Source of the DNA: Rotaria socialis
Lineage: Eukaryota > Rotifera > Eurotatoria > Philodinida > Philodinidae
NCBI GenBank assembly: GCA_905331475.1
Contig: CAJNYU010002624.1
Coordinates: 1 to 64,000 of the forward strand
Reading direction: 5' to 3'
Length of the DNA: 64,000 bases
Below, piece after piece: positions 49,063 to 60,500 of the stretch. The notes under the pieces are model-generated. The model had not been told where the DNA came from. It saw nothing but the letters and a program-made list of their open reading frames with translations, and made no database searches. Within the stretch, counting starts at the first letter, position 1, and each line of letters begins with the position of its first letter. Both the position numbers and the translations under genes were made by a program.

Positions 49063-52018
49063 GTAAATAAGTAGCTTACTTGCACGGCATGCACCTATGA
49101 ATCGAGTGATAGAAATCATTCAGGTAGAAAGGACGTATAAATTAAACAGATTTCTTTTTTCTCATCCATAAAGTCGTCGTGCCTACACTATCAATGATTA
49201 CTAATGAAGTATGAATCGAATCCTTGAATACTGCCTATCATATTGATAAATGATATTTTTATGTTTTATTTCTGCTCAATATTATTTTGATTTTTAGAAT
49301 CCAGCTAATGTTTTCTATTGTGGATCAAAACTTACGCGTGATAAACGTGCGGCAGCATTAGGACAACGCGGTACATTTCGAGGTTCAACAGTTTGGTTAA
49401 CTGGTAAATATTATTGTTTGATAAAACTATGCTTATTTCTTCTACTGAGATTTATTTTTTTATTTTATTTAGGACTTTCAGGAGCTGGAAAGTCGACTAT
49501 AGGGTACGAAAAAACAAACAAACAAATATTTTGTTTTCTTCTTCTTTTCTATGAACGATTGTTTATTTTTGTTTTTTATCATTTCAAGTTTTGCATTAGA
49601 AGAATATATAGTGAGCAAAGGTTTACCGGCCTATTGTCTTGACGGTGATAATATTCGATGTGGTCTTAATAAAAATCTTGGGTTTTCTGATACTGATCGT
49701 GCTGAAAATATTCGACGAATAGCTGAAGTTGCAAAACTATTTGCTGATGCTGGTCTTATGTGTATTGTTGCTTTTATTAGTCCATATAAAGAAGTAAAAA
49801 TCTTTTTGATAAAACGTATTATTTTAAATGTTAATTAACAGGATCGAGAATGCGCAAGAAAATTACATGAAAATGCTCAAATTCCATTTATTGAAGTTTT
49901 TGTCAATACACCTCTGTCTGTATGCGAACAACGTGATACTAAGGGTCTATATGAAAAAGCCCGACAAGGATTGATTACAAGTTTGAATATTGTTTTTGTC
50001 TGTATTTCGTATTTATAGTAATATATTCATTTAGATTTTACGGGTATTGATGCACCATATCAAGAGCCGTTAAACCCCGATATTGTCATTGATACAAGTG
50101 TGATATCTATCGAGCGTGCTCTTGAGTTGATCATAGAACAATTAGCTCAACGTGTAAGTTTATGGAAATTGAACTCAAAGAAAATTGACAGTCAACACGT
50201 TAGAATTCATTTTCCTTGCAAATCAATATCGTCAGATATGAATAGAGAGTTAAACTATAGCATATTATTTGCATATCGTATTTTATAGTTTCAATCTTTA
50301 GTAACCTGATTGTATATTCTTAGAAAGTTTTATCACCATCATTAATTCTTTCCGTCCGCGAACTTTTCATGGATGAAGATACGCGCAAAGATGCGTTAGA
50401 AGAATTTCCAAATTTCCAAAAACTTGATATTACTGAAGTAAGTGAAAATATGACTCGGCTTTGCAAGCTAATGGGAATTTTGTTCTGTTTGTTTTTCAGC
50501 TAGATTTGCAATGGGTTCAAGTATTAAGTGAAGGTTGGGCAACTCCACTTGCTGGTTTTATGCGTGAAACAGAATATTTACAATGTTTACATTTTGGTTG
50601 TCTGATGAAAGGTGAATATTTCAGTTAAACGTTAGTTTTTTTGTCTTTTCTATTATGAATAACAAAATAGGAAATGTTGAAAATCAAACCATTCCCATTG
50701 TTTTACCATGTACAACAGCTGATAAAGAACGTTTACACTCATGTTCAATAATTGCTCTGTGTTATAGAGAAAAATTAGTTGCACTCTTGAAACATCCTGA
50801 ATTCTATGAACATAGAAAACAAGAAAGATGCGCACGAATTTTTGGCATAACAGATTCTGCACATCCTCATATTAAAGTAATAATTTATCACCCATCAATA
50901 GTTTAGCGATTTAAATATTAATTTTATATTATGTAAAGATGATTCTTGAAAGTGGTGATTGGCTCATTGGTGGAGATCTCGAAGTAGTCGAGAGAATTCA
51001 ATGGAATGATGGTCTTGATGAATTTCGTTTAACACCAAATGAGTTACGACATCGTTTTCGTAGTATGAAAGTAAAGAAACATGATTATAGTGATGGAGTA
51101 AATCTTTAAATAAATATAATTATGAAATTTGTTAGGCTGATGCTGTATTTGCTTTTCAACTTCGAAATCCAATTCATAATGGGCATTCACTTCTTATGCA
51201 AAAAACCCGACAATATTTAATCGAAAAAGGCTTTCACAATCCTGTTCTATTGCTGCATCCGTTAGGTAGATATTTATCTTTTGTTTTTGATTTATGCAAT
51301 ACTATCGAAGAAAATTGTTGAAGTAAATGAGTAAAAATGTTGATATCCTTCTTCAGACAGTGATAGGCATCTTGACAATTTTTACCACGAAGATGTGAAT
51401 AATAACTGCATCCCGTTTTAAAGTTTACATTTACGAATACTATGCTGATCACGTCTTTTCTGATTGATTTAAGGTGGTTGGACGAAAGAAGATGATGTTC
51501 CATTAAATGTACGCATGGCTCAACACCAAGCTTTTTTAAATGAAGATTTAGATGATCGACTTGATCGTTCTCGAACTGTTCTGGCTATATTTCCATCACC
51601 AATGAGTTATGCAGGTCCAACTGAAGTACAGTGGCATGCTAAAGCTCGTATGTGTACGGGAACGACATTTTATATTGTTGGTCGAGATCCAGCTGGTTTA
51701 CCCAATCCATCAGATAAATCGAAAGATCTTTATGAGCCAACACATGGCTCAAAAGTATTAACTATGGCGCCGGGTCTTAATCAATTACAAATATTACCAT
51801 TTAAAGTAGCTGCCTATAATCGAAGTTCGAAAACTATGGCTTTTTATGATCCAACTAAACATGATGAATTTGATTTTATATCTGGTACACGAATGAGAAA
51901 GATTGCCCGAAGTGGTGAACAACCTCCCGATGGATTTATGGTACCAGCAGGATGGAGAGTTTTAGCTGATTATTATCAATCATTAGCAAAAGAATCTGGA
52001 GATGTTGTGAAAAACTAA
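48592..52018 (+). CDS. PAPSS: Bifunctional PAPS synthase (APS kinase + ATP sulfurylase)
   Basis: Twelve exons join in frame: 48592-49062, 49298-49403, 49473-49503, 49589-49793, 49842-49980, 50035-50153, 50324-50437, 50500-50611, 50671-50876, 50939-51070, 51136-51265 and 51474-52018. The protein has about 769 residues. It makes the sulfate donor PAPS from sulfate and ATP in two steps. The APS kinase half has the P-loop GLSGAGKST (near residue 193), [17 protein letters not shown] and FISPYKEDRECAR. The sulfurylase half has [40 protein letters not shown] and GRDPAG, ending [14 protein letters not shown]. Animal enzymes are usually near 620 residues; here exon 1 adds about 157 residues ([10 protein letters not shown] start) that I do not recognise. 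Exon 10 might instead end at 51097, adding nine residues. AATAAA lies near 52119. Confidence 0.92.
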
Positions 52019-54148
52019 TTCGCTATACAATGTGATGTTTCAGTATAATACTAAGTCTTTTTTTCTTCGTAATTATATATTCTTTGAGTTAAGCTTTTTT
52101 CTTCGCTTTTAAACACTGTAATAAATAGAATGAGAAACAAATAGCAATACAATAACAAAAACTAAGAATATTTCTACTATGGCAAAAGTGACTGATACAA
52201 GGGAGAAACGGCGGATTTTCGGATTTTTTCGGATTGTTCATGGATTGGCAATCCCGAAAATCCGCCGTTTCCCCCTTGAACTGGCATTGTTGTTCGTAAC
52301 AGCCTATTTAAAGTATTGTTTCATCCTACGAATAACACCAACAAAAATTTCATTGAATTTTTGTTTATTTATATTGAGCAAACGTTTTAGCATGAATTAG
52401 TTTAGAAATCAACACGTATTTTTATTGTACACATTAACAAATGAATACATTCGATTTCGACCAAGAATTTTAAAGTATGAGCACGTCGAATACTATATTC
52501 TGTGCAGAGATATGATTTAGACAAACGGTCGGAAGGGAACAGAGTGTGGAAGAAAACCTGCTAAGAACTAGAAAAATGCGAATGGAAGTCTTTTGCAAAA
52601 TTGAGAATGTGTGAACTTTTTTCTACATGATGGCAGCTTTTCTTCAGACAAAAAATGTTTCTCACACACGGAAACAATGAAAATTTGTGGAACTAAACAT
52701 TTTATACACTCCACATATATCTTATTCGTGATTGTCCATGTAAACTAACCATACTGAAAGTCTGTTTGATTATCTTTTATGATAAGAGAAAATTATCTGT
52801 GGACCGCTCTACAGGTCTGGTGTTTGTTATTTTTTGGTAACTTTCATTCCTTTCAGAAAACTAATAATAATAATTCTTGACAGTAATAATTGTTTATGTT
52901 ATTCGTACGAAAGTAGCTAATCGTTTGAATTAGGTCTCTATCATCAAAGTGGAGATATTCCAGTGTTTTTTTTCTTCTATCGACTAAGTTATGAATTTTC
53001 TATTCTTTCAATTAGTATAGATTATGGCGAACTTTTTTTGGAAATACTATTCCATATATGCTTGTAAACGTCGTTTGTTTTTGAACTTTTTGTGATAAAA
53101 CTGTTTGAAATAAAGATAAAATTGCTTGAAACTTAGAATCATGATAAAATTTATGTAAGTATCATTGGATGACTTCAAAATGTCATTGAAACATCTTCTC
53201 GTATTTATATTATATATAAACAAGCCTTTGGTTTTATTGTATTTAAAACATAATATATCAATACTCGTATATAAATACTGATGTGTCTGCTATAGCGTCA
53301 ATATATTTTTCTTGATGAGCTCCAATATTCAAGTATCTCTCAAAAACTCATATTAGAAAGCATGGCAAACCTATCTGATACAAGTATAACAGAAATAATT
53401 CAGAGAATACTATATTATTTATCTAGAAAAAATGAATTAAAAGCAAGTATTTTCATTTAGTTATTTTTGTTCACAAAATAATAAGAAAAAAATAAATTAT
53501 AGTCCAGATAACGTCGTCGGAGTTCGATAAATTACTTCATTGTGGATGTTTTTTTGTTCAAATCATCGACACTAGTCAATAATGATAGAATTTCTCAAAA
53601 TGATTCACTGATACACTTTAATTTAAAAAATCTGATCTAATTAAAGCATTGTCTTGCATTCATGATGTAGTTAAAACCTCTACGAGTGAACAGTCAACGT
53701 CTTTTTTCCGGTCCTTTTAGTTTATATAACCTCGTCAATACGAGTATGATTTTTTTACCTATTGGTCTTCTCTATCATTCTTTCTTATAAACTACTAGTG
53801 AGTGCTTTTTTTGTATGACTAGACTATCGTGTATGAGAATTCACGAGTGATATCACAACACGAGTAAACCTTTTAAATAAAAAGCACAGTTAATCTGTGA
53901 TAGTAGTAATTGTAAGGGTTTACCACAACGTAAATTGACTCAACTTTTACAATATTTCACTTAGTTCTTTATCAAATATTTTAAAAAGTAAAACCGAATA
54001 TTTAAATTTTGTTGAAAACTAATCGAACAAAAATTGTTTTTCTATTATATAGATATATATACTTCCACAATCCTATTAGATCGTGTTTCACAGAATAGAT
54101 GAACAAAAGAATAAATAAGCAAGACTTTACTTAGTAATAATGTGGAAC
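52019..54148. other. Intergenic with one small hairpin
   Basis: Begins with the PAPS synthase 3' region and contains the hairpin at 52198-52278. The rest is AT-rich with no supportable ORF. Confidence 0.4.
52198..52278. repeat. 81-bp inverted repeat (MITE-like)
   Basis: The left arm CAAGGGAGAAACGGCGGATT and the right arm, reverse-complemented, CAAGGGGGAAACGGCGGATT pair over about 24 bases with a short loop of diverged sequence. It is GC-richer than its surroundings. No target duplication was found. A transcription terminator is unlikely in this context; a minimal MITE remnant is more plausible. Confidence 0.6.
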
Positions 54149-54157
54149 TATATATAG
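54149..54157 (+). promoter_or_regulatory. Candidate TATA box
   Basis: TATATATAG 76 bp before the ATG at 54233. It is a possible core promoter for the short ORF, but AT-rich surroundings make chance occurrence likely. Confidence 0.25.
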
Positions 54158-54232
54158 TGGATCTCTTTTCTTTTCGTTTTACAACAAACTATACTATATA
54201 TACGTGTGTTGGTGATGTAATCGATCTTACAG

Positions 54233-54619
54233 ATGAGCAAAATTGTCACTGTGATTTTTCCTTCTGATCATATACTTAACTCAATCTTATGGTTCATTAT
54301 AGAAGAACGACTTTTACTTGTACGAGACATTTATTATCCAGAACCTATCTATCTTCCTAGGTTATATATAAATTTAGAAAATTATTTGAAATTATTAGAA
54401 AAATTAATATGTTTCATTCGAAGTAACAGAGTAGATTTAATTATATTATCGCGCAATATTTCCAAAATCAATCGATGTATGCCAATTACGATATTAAAAG
54501 CAATAAAAAATGCCATCGATGGCAAAGTAATTATCAAGAAAAAGAAGGATTATTTACATAATAAATATGAATTTGATGACTTTTCGTTTGTAATGGATCC
54601 AAAACTTTTACATATCTAA
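54233..54619 (+). CDS. Hypothetical 128-residue protein
   Basis: Open from an ATG that directly follows an acceptor-like CTTACAG. The protein starts MSKIVTVIFPSDHILNSILW and has amphipathic segments (LYINLENYLKLLEKLICFIR, then VDLIILSRNI), a basic KKKKD run and a short acidic-aromatic tail. There is no signal peptide, no transmembrane helix and no recognised domain. Length and composition exceed the chance ORFs nearby. It could be a lineage-specific gene, the last exon of a longer gene, or a fragment. Confidence 0.4.
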   Translation: MSKIVTVIFPSDHILNSILWFIIEERLLLVRDIYYPEPIYLPRLYINLENYLKLLEKLICFIRSNRVDLIILSRNISKINRCMPITILKAIKNAIDGKVIIKKKKDYLHNKYEFDDFSFVMDPKLLHI

Positions 54620-55636
54620 ACAACAGAATACCAGTTTATAGTTCTAGTACAACCAATCAAAACGAAATAATAATTAATCATCCAGTTAGAAGTATTATAT
54701 ATACATATATATATATATATATATTTAGAATATGAATTCATGAAGGTAATTAAAAATAAACTACTTATCTATCGAACCCTAAATACCAATCCTTTGCTCA
54801 TGCAAGATGTCCAAATGCTGCCTTTAGATGCTTCATTATAATAGTGGTGTTTAAATAACGACATTCATTTGTTACTGTAGAGAATGAGCTTTGGCTAATA
54901 TCTCTGAGAATCCTACAAAACGATCTTTCTAGCTTTACACAACATTGAATACGTCTTAAAGAATTTTTCTAAGAAAGTAAAATATTTTCATTGAATGCTA
55001 TTTTTAAAAGATTACTTTCTCTAGGAAAGATAATAATAATAATAATATTGTTCTGTTATTGGATTCTCAATATAAATCATAATAGAGAAATATAATTATC
55101 GATTCGTTGCTGATACTGAGAGTTTCCAGTAAAGAAAGGAAGGCAATGTAATTATGTCTTATTTGATCATTAAGATGTTTAATCATATACTAAATATAAC
55201 CAAAACTACAAAGAGACGATCGAAAATAGAATAATATAAAACAATAACAAGAAATCACTCAAATATAATTGTAAAATATGAGGCGCTAAGAAAAGAAGTC
55301 CTCCAACTGATTAATCGCTTTTTAGGTGAGACTTTACATATTATATTGACTTTCATAAACGAGGACTACTATATAAAATTACGATGATTATCGCTGCTGA
55401 AATATTTCATATTTATAATGATTTTTCCCTTTCGACAATAATAGTATAACTGGTGCTGATACTTCAAATTGAAACTTCGCACGAGAATAGACCTCAATGT
55501 GGGCAATTTATTATAAAAGTTACGCATATTTCCATTGTCTCCTATTTTGAAATAATATCATCGAATCTATCGATGCAGAAGACAAACTTTTATTTGCAGT
55601 GGATCTGAAACTAAGAGCAAGATAAATCACCTATTT
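54620..55636. other. Intergenic, no gene seen
   Basis: Contains a TA-rich microsatellite near 54700-54725 and no supportable ORF. It ends at the target duplication of the hAT-type element. Confidence 0.4.
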
Positions 55637-55644
55637 CTATGTAC

Positions 55645-56248
55645 CAGAGATGTTCACAGGGCAACTTTTTGCACCATGTCCTGCCCTGTTGAAAAAAAAT
55701 GCATAAATTTAAGATGCGTCCTGTCCCTACCCTGCCCTGTCGGTTTTCAGCAGGGCAGGGCAGGGCACCCTGCTGAATTGAAATAGTGTCTGTGTTGTAA
55801 TTTTTGATATATCTCAAAATAAAAAGACATGTTTCTCATTGTACCATAGAACAGTTTTTGTTTTAGAGTCAGTTCAGACAAGTCACGATGGACCCTTCTT
55901 AATCAGCGNNNNNNNNNNNNNNNNNNNNNNNNNNNNNNNNNNNNNNNNNNNNNNGTCGTGGCTTATATGGACCAGATCAGATAGAGAAATTTCTAACTAT
56001 CAGTTTGCGTCGTTCTCTGGAGTCTATTTTCTTATTTATGAGTCTTGCGAACTAAAGGAAAAAATTCTTCAGCACGGAAATCCAAACAACTGGGCTTTCA
56101 CTTGCAGGATATAAGGTCTCACCCTGTCCTGCTCTGCAATTTCCCTGGCCTACCCTGTTTTTGTTTAGGGCAGGGCAAATTTTATTTTTTTCCCCCTGTT
56201 CCTGCTCAGGGCGCAGGGCAGGGTAACCCTGTCCTGTGGACATCTCTG
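55645..56248. mobile_element. Non-autonomous hAT-type element, copy 2 (with assembly gap)
   Basis: The left end is CAGAGATGTTCACAGGGCAA, and the right end, reverse-complemented, is CAGAGATGTCCACAGGACAG. Perfect 8-bp target duplications CTATGTAC flank it (55637-55644 and 56249-56256), which with the CAGAGATG termini indicates the hAT superfamily. Both subterminal parts carry CCCTGCCCTG-type repeats. A run of 46 N (55909-55954) stands where copy 1 has 939 bp including the large palindrome, so the true length is unknown. No transposase is seen. Confidence 0.85.
55909..55954. other. Assembly gap (46 N)
   Basis: The gap lies between AATCAGCG and GTCGTGG, the same two points that bracket the 939-bp interior (with palindrome) in copy 1. 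The missing sequence is probably that palindrome. Confidence 0.9.
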
Positions 56249-56256
56249 CTATGTAC

Positions 56257-57214
56257 CGTGTCGAGTCGAAATTGAATTATGAATTGTCTCATTATTATCA
56301 AAATAGAATTACCATATTTAACATAAAAAAATATAATAATTCGACGATGATAAAAAAAAGAGAAAGCTCCAACTCTTTTGAGGATATTCATAACTCATCA
56401 GATATAACAAGATGAGTGAGTTAATGACTGAAAAGTAATTAACCAGTTGAAAGATTTTTTTCATTAGATGAAGCATTAATAGAAAAGCGTTATAAGTTTC
56501 AGTAAAAATTCAATAGAATCGAACAATTGATTATTTTCTAGCTATGTACCTGAATGTATTCCCTTTTTTTTGATTTTTTGTTATTCTTTATTATGAATCA
56601 ATTTTGAATTCTTGTAAAACAAAAATGTCTTGTTCTTTGTTTTCCAATAGACGATGCCATTTTATTAAATATTCGCACGAGTAAAAAGAGGATTCTTTTT
56701 TTGCATTTAAACATCAACAAAAATATAAGAGGGCTTACAAATGAGAAGTGAGAGCGACAAAAAGAAAGGTTTCATATATGAGAGCATCATTAGGAAGAAA
56801 AAGATAAACACTCAGGGGTAAAAAAAACGGAGATGACTGTTTTATGACTAAAAAAAGAGAAACGTTGCTATTATCAAAGATCATTTTCTCTTGTTTCCAC
56901 ACATACATATTTCATTAAGAATTAAGTCACTGCTTGTCATAAATATAAATACAAAATAAACATATGAATTGGCTGCATGTATGTAGGTATGTAGTCTGTG
57001 AAGAATTATTGCATGTGTCGATCGCGAAAAAAATAGAAAAAAATCCACATACACAAGAACAACAACAAAAACAACAATAATAAACAACATCAGTGCGACT
57101 AAAATGGGAAACTGAAGGATATATTGCACTCATGTATAAGGTAGGAAAGAAAAGAAAACGATTAAAAAGTATAGAATATTTCAAATTGTTCTTTAGAGAA
57201 ATAAAAAGTAATCA
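56257..57214. other. Intergenic, 3' flank of the tomosyn gene
   Basis: AT-rich sequence with an AAC/AAT-rich patch near 57060-57090. There is no supportable ORF. It contains the 3' region of the minus-strand tomosyn gene. Confidence 0.4.
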
Positions 57215-57553
57215 CTATTTTTTTGATGTAAATGGCCATGACCATTCAGCTTTTTCTTTTTGTTTTAACATAACTTTATGTGTTAGACTAGAGAATTCTT
57301 CAGCACGATCAGCCATTTGTTTTGACGCAATTTCTACTTCATTTAATCTTTGACCACGTTCGATTAATTTCTAATTAAATAAAATTCAATTTTAATAATC
57401 AAAACAAAACCAAAATCTATACGATTCTTACCATTCGTGTATCATGTATAGCACTATTTGTTGATTCAGCTGTCCCACGTAATTGATTCATATTAACATT
57501 AACATCTTCTCTTTTAATTACACCAGCTGGAGCTTTTCCAGCCGTTTCACCAA
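57215..57553 (-). other. R-SNARE coiled-coil region of tomosyn
   Basis: Two exons (57432-57553 and 57215-57370) encode the SNARE motif. The first carries REDVNVNMNQLRGTAESTN and the second the central-layer arginine (LIERGQRLNEVE). The protein ends after EKAEWSWPFTSKK, without a transmembrane segment, as in tomosyn and unlike VAMP proteins. Confidence 0.85.
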
Positions 57554-60500
57554 CTATAAATGAAAATAAAACACAACGTTAAGGTCTTTTCTTATTTTCA
57601 AAAAAAAGAATTTACATAATTGATCTGCATCAACCATTGCATTTGAAGCAAATATTTTAGCAAAAAAGTTTTGTTTCGGTGCTTCAGGCATCGATATTGA
57701 TGGACTATATAATTCACAAAGCATTTCATTAATTTGTTCCCTAAATAAATCAAAAGAAAATCAACATCGTGATAATAAACTATTTTATAGAATTTTCTTT
57801 TATTATCTATGCAAGCATGTTAGAATAGAGAAATTCTCCTCTTGATACATACTTAACATCAGCAGAAAGTGTAATTTTTTGAATTTCTGTTGGTGAACAC
57901 ATATAAAGTCCGTGACCACGATTTGTAAATGTAAATGTTAAACCTATCATTGATCTAAATGAATCCATGGCTGGATCAAGATTTGTATTAAATAGTTCAC
58001 GTAGACTAGGTAAACTATATACATGTATACGGCCAGCTGCTAAATAACATGTTAAACAAGCAGAACCTATTCAGGCAGAAACAAAAATCGCGAAATGAAT
58101 TTTTTTTCTTGTTATCCATTGTTCTTTTTGTTTCATCTTACCTGCTATTTTAACAACCGATGCACGCATTATATTTGATGCTGATGCACCAAGTGAATCG
58201 AAAATTTTTTGTTTTGATATAGACATTTGAGATGGTAATGAAAATACCTATTTTTATGTATAAATCAGTTAGATTTTTATATTTTGCATTTAAATTTAAA
58301 TTTACTCGAGCTTCTTTTGATGAACAATATACCGCAAATTGTACACCATTTGATGGAGTACTAGTCACTGGGGAAGACGATAAGCCACTACTTGGTAATA
58401 CTGATGATGTATTCATATCTTGTGTACCATCTGTTGATCGATTTCCTTTGGTTTCTATAATATATATATATCGGTGTAATAATTTTTTTTTAAATCGTTT
58501 TACTAACTTTTTGTATCCCACTTTTCACTTGGTGCTTGTATAATTGCTCCTTTCTGATCAAGAAAAGATATATGTAATAATCGACCACTTAATCGAAATA
58601 CACTTCCACTGGGTACAACTAAAAACAAAATTTTTAATTTTTCCTTTAAAATTTTTCCTATAAATAAATCATACCACTGATATTTCTTGGCTCATAATTA
58701 ATATTTAAATTAACAACAATAACCGAGCCAGCACTTGTACCAAGCCAAACACTTGGTGAAATAGTAAAATCTGAATAAAAAAAAATACGATCAAACATGT
58801 AATTTGGATTCTTTTTGCTCTTTTTTGTTTTTGAAAATACAAACCATTCTTGTATGTAAATGATTCAGAAAATTGTATTGTACATATACTTTCATTTGTA
58901 ACTATATTATCCAAACTAGATGTACTTGATGAACGTGGAAGATCGATAGCCAATGGTTTGTCTACGTGAAAAAAGAAAGATTAAGGTTAAAACGGATATT
59001 ATAATTAAGCTCTATGGGATAATATTTAGACAATACATAGACATGCAACATAGAAAAGCGAAGCTTATAATGAGTCTCACATTGAATGATATCATAGACA
59101 TAGAAGCCGCATTTTTATTTTATTTACTGTCGACAAAAAACTTACAAAGTGCCGAATTGATATCAGTTGGTGGCACCTGCGATCGCTTTTCATTTAGAAC
59201 TGTAGTATTACAAGGAGGTGAGGACTGCTAGAATAATAGAGTGAACAAAATCATTTGGAAAATCCAAATTGATCAAGGAAAATAAAAAAGCTCATCTTCT
59301 AAATCAACATCATTCTTATTCAACTAACGACTGATTATAGAATTGCGTGCAACAAGAATAAAAAGAAAAAGTAATTCAAACGATGCAGATAACATGCTCG
59401 TTCATAATAGTATTTGATTAAATTCGATTAAGCGAATAAACGTAAGCGCACCCGAGTTACTACTGTGCACTGTAACAGTACGAGTATGATATGTTGTATA
59501 CGTTGTTGATATGGCTTGTCTACTTGCCATCGATTGATGATAAATATCATCGTTTTGATATAATTTTTGTTTGGGTGATTTATCTTTCGTAGATTCAAAT
59601 CCGTATGGATCCTGTGATTGAATATTTGATGAAAACATTTTAAATTGATTATCAAATGATGTCATTGAACTATTATGTGGCAATACATGTCTCATATTTA
59701 GAGTTGTTATTGTTGGCTTAGAAAAATTTGAATTAAATTCTTCATCTAAATTACTCATATCATTTTGATCAAACATAATTTGATTATCATTTTTATTATT
59801 TGGTGTACGTAATAAATGTTTACGTATTGTACGAAATGTTTTAGCTAATGTCGGATTATGTGATGTTGGACTTTTCTCATCATTATAATCTCTGAATAAT
59901 GTCGGAACTATTGTTGACATTGATTCACTTGTTTGTGTATGATACATTTGTGTATAGGGATCAAATGGTTGTAATTGATTTTTTGAAAAAGTTTCTTCGA
60001 TATTATTAAAAGAAAATATATTTGAGAATGCTTTTGAAGTGGGTGTTAACGATTGATGCTAGATAGAATATAATTTTATCTTTTCCTTATTTTATTTTGC
60101 GGTGAAGGAAAATGTATTAAAAACAAAAACATAATAAAATTCGATGGAAAAATTTTACGTACCGGATAGTCATATGAAAAGATATTTGAATCCTCATTAT
60201 TTGGATCATTTGCAGTCCCAACACGACGTTTCGGTGATGATGTTGCTCGTTGAAATGGATCCATTGTACCATATAAATCACTGGTTACCATATTCATTAG
60301 AATAAATTTACTTAAATAATCAACAACTACAAGACCATTTTCTAATCCGAATATTAATCTAAAGTTCAAAGGAAATAAAAAAAAAGAGTAAATTTAGAGT
60401 TGATGATTTCTTCGTAACGAAAAAATAATTCATACAGTCCATATTTTGAATTGATTGCAATATCAGTGAGAATTGGTACTTTATCGTTTGGTAACCATGA

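Noticed and set aside
56881-57184. Overlapping minus-strand hydrophobic ORFs 3' of tomosyn
   Set aside because: Translation of an AAC/AAT-rich patch; no start context or exon partners, and tomosyn already ends at 57215.
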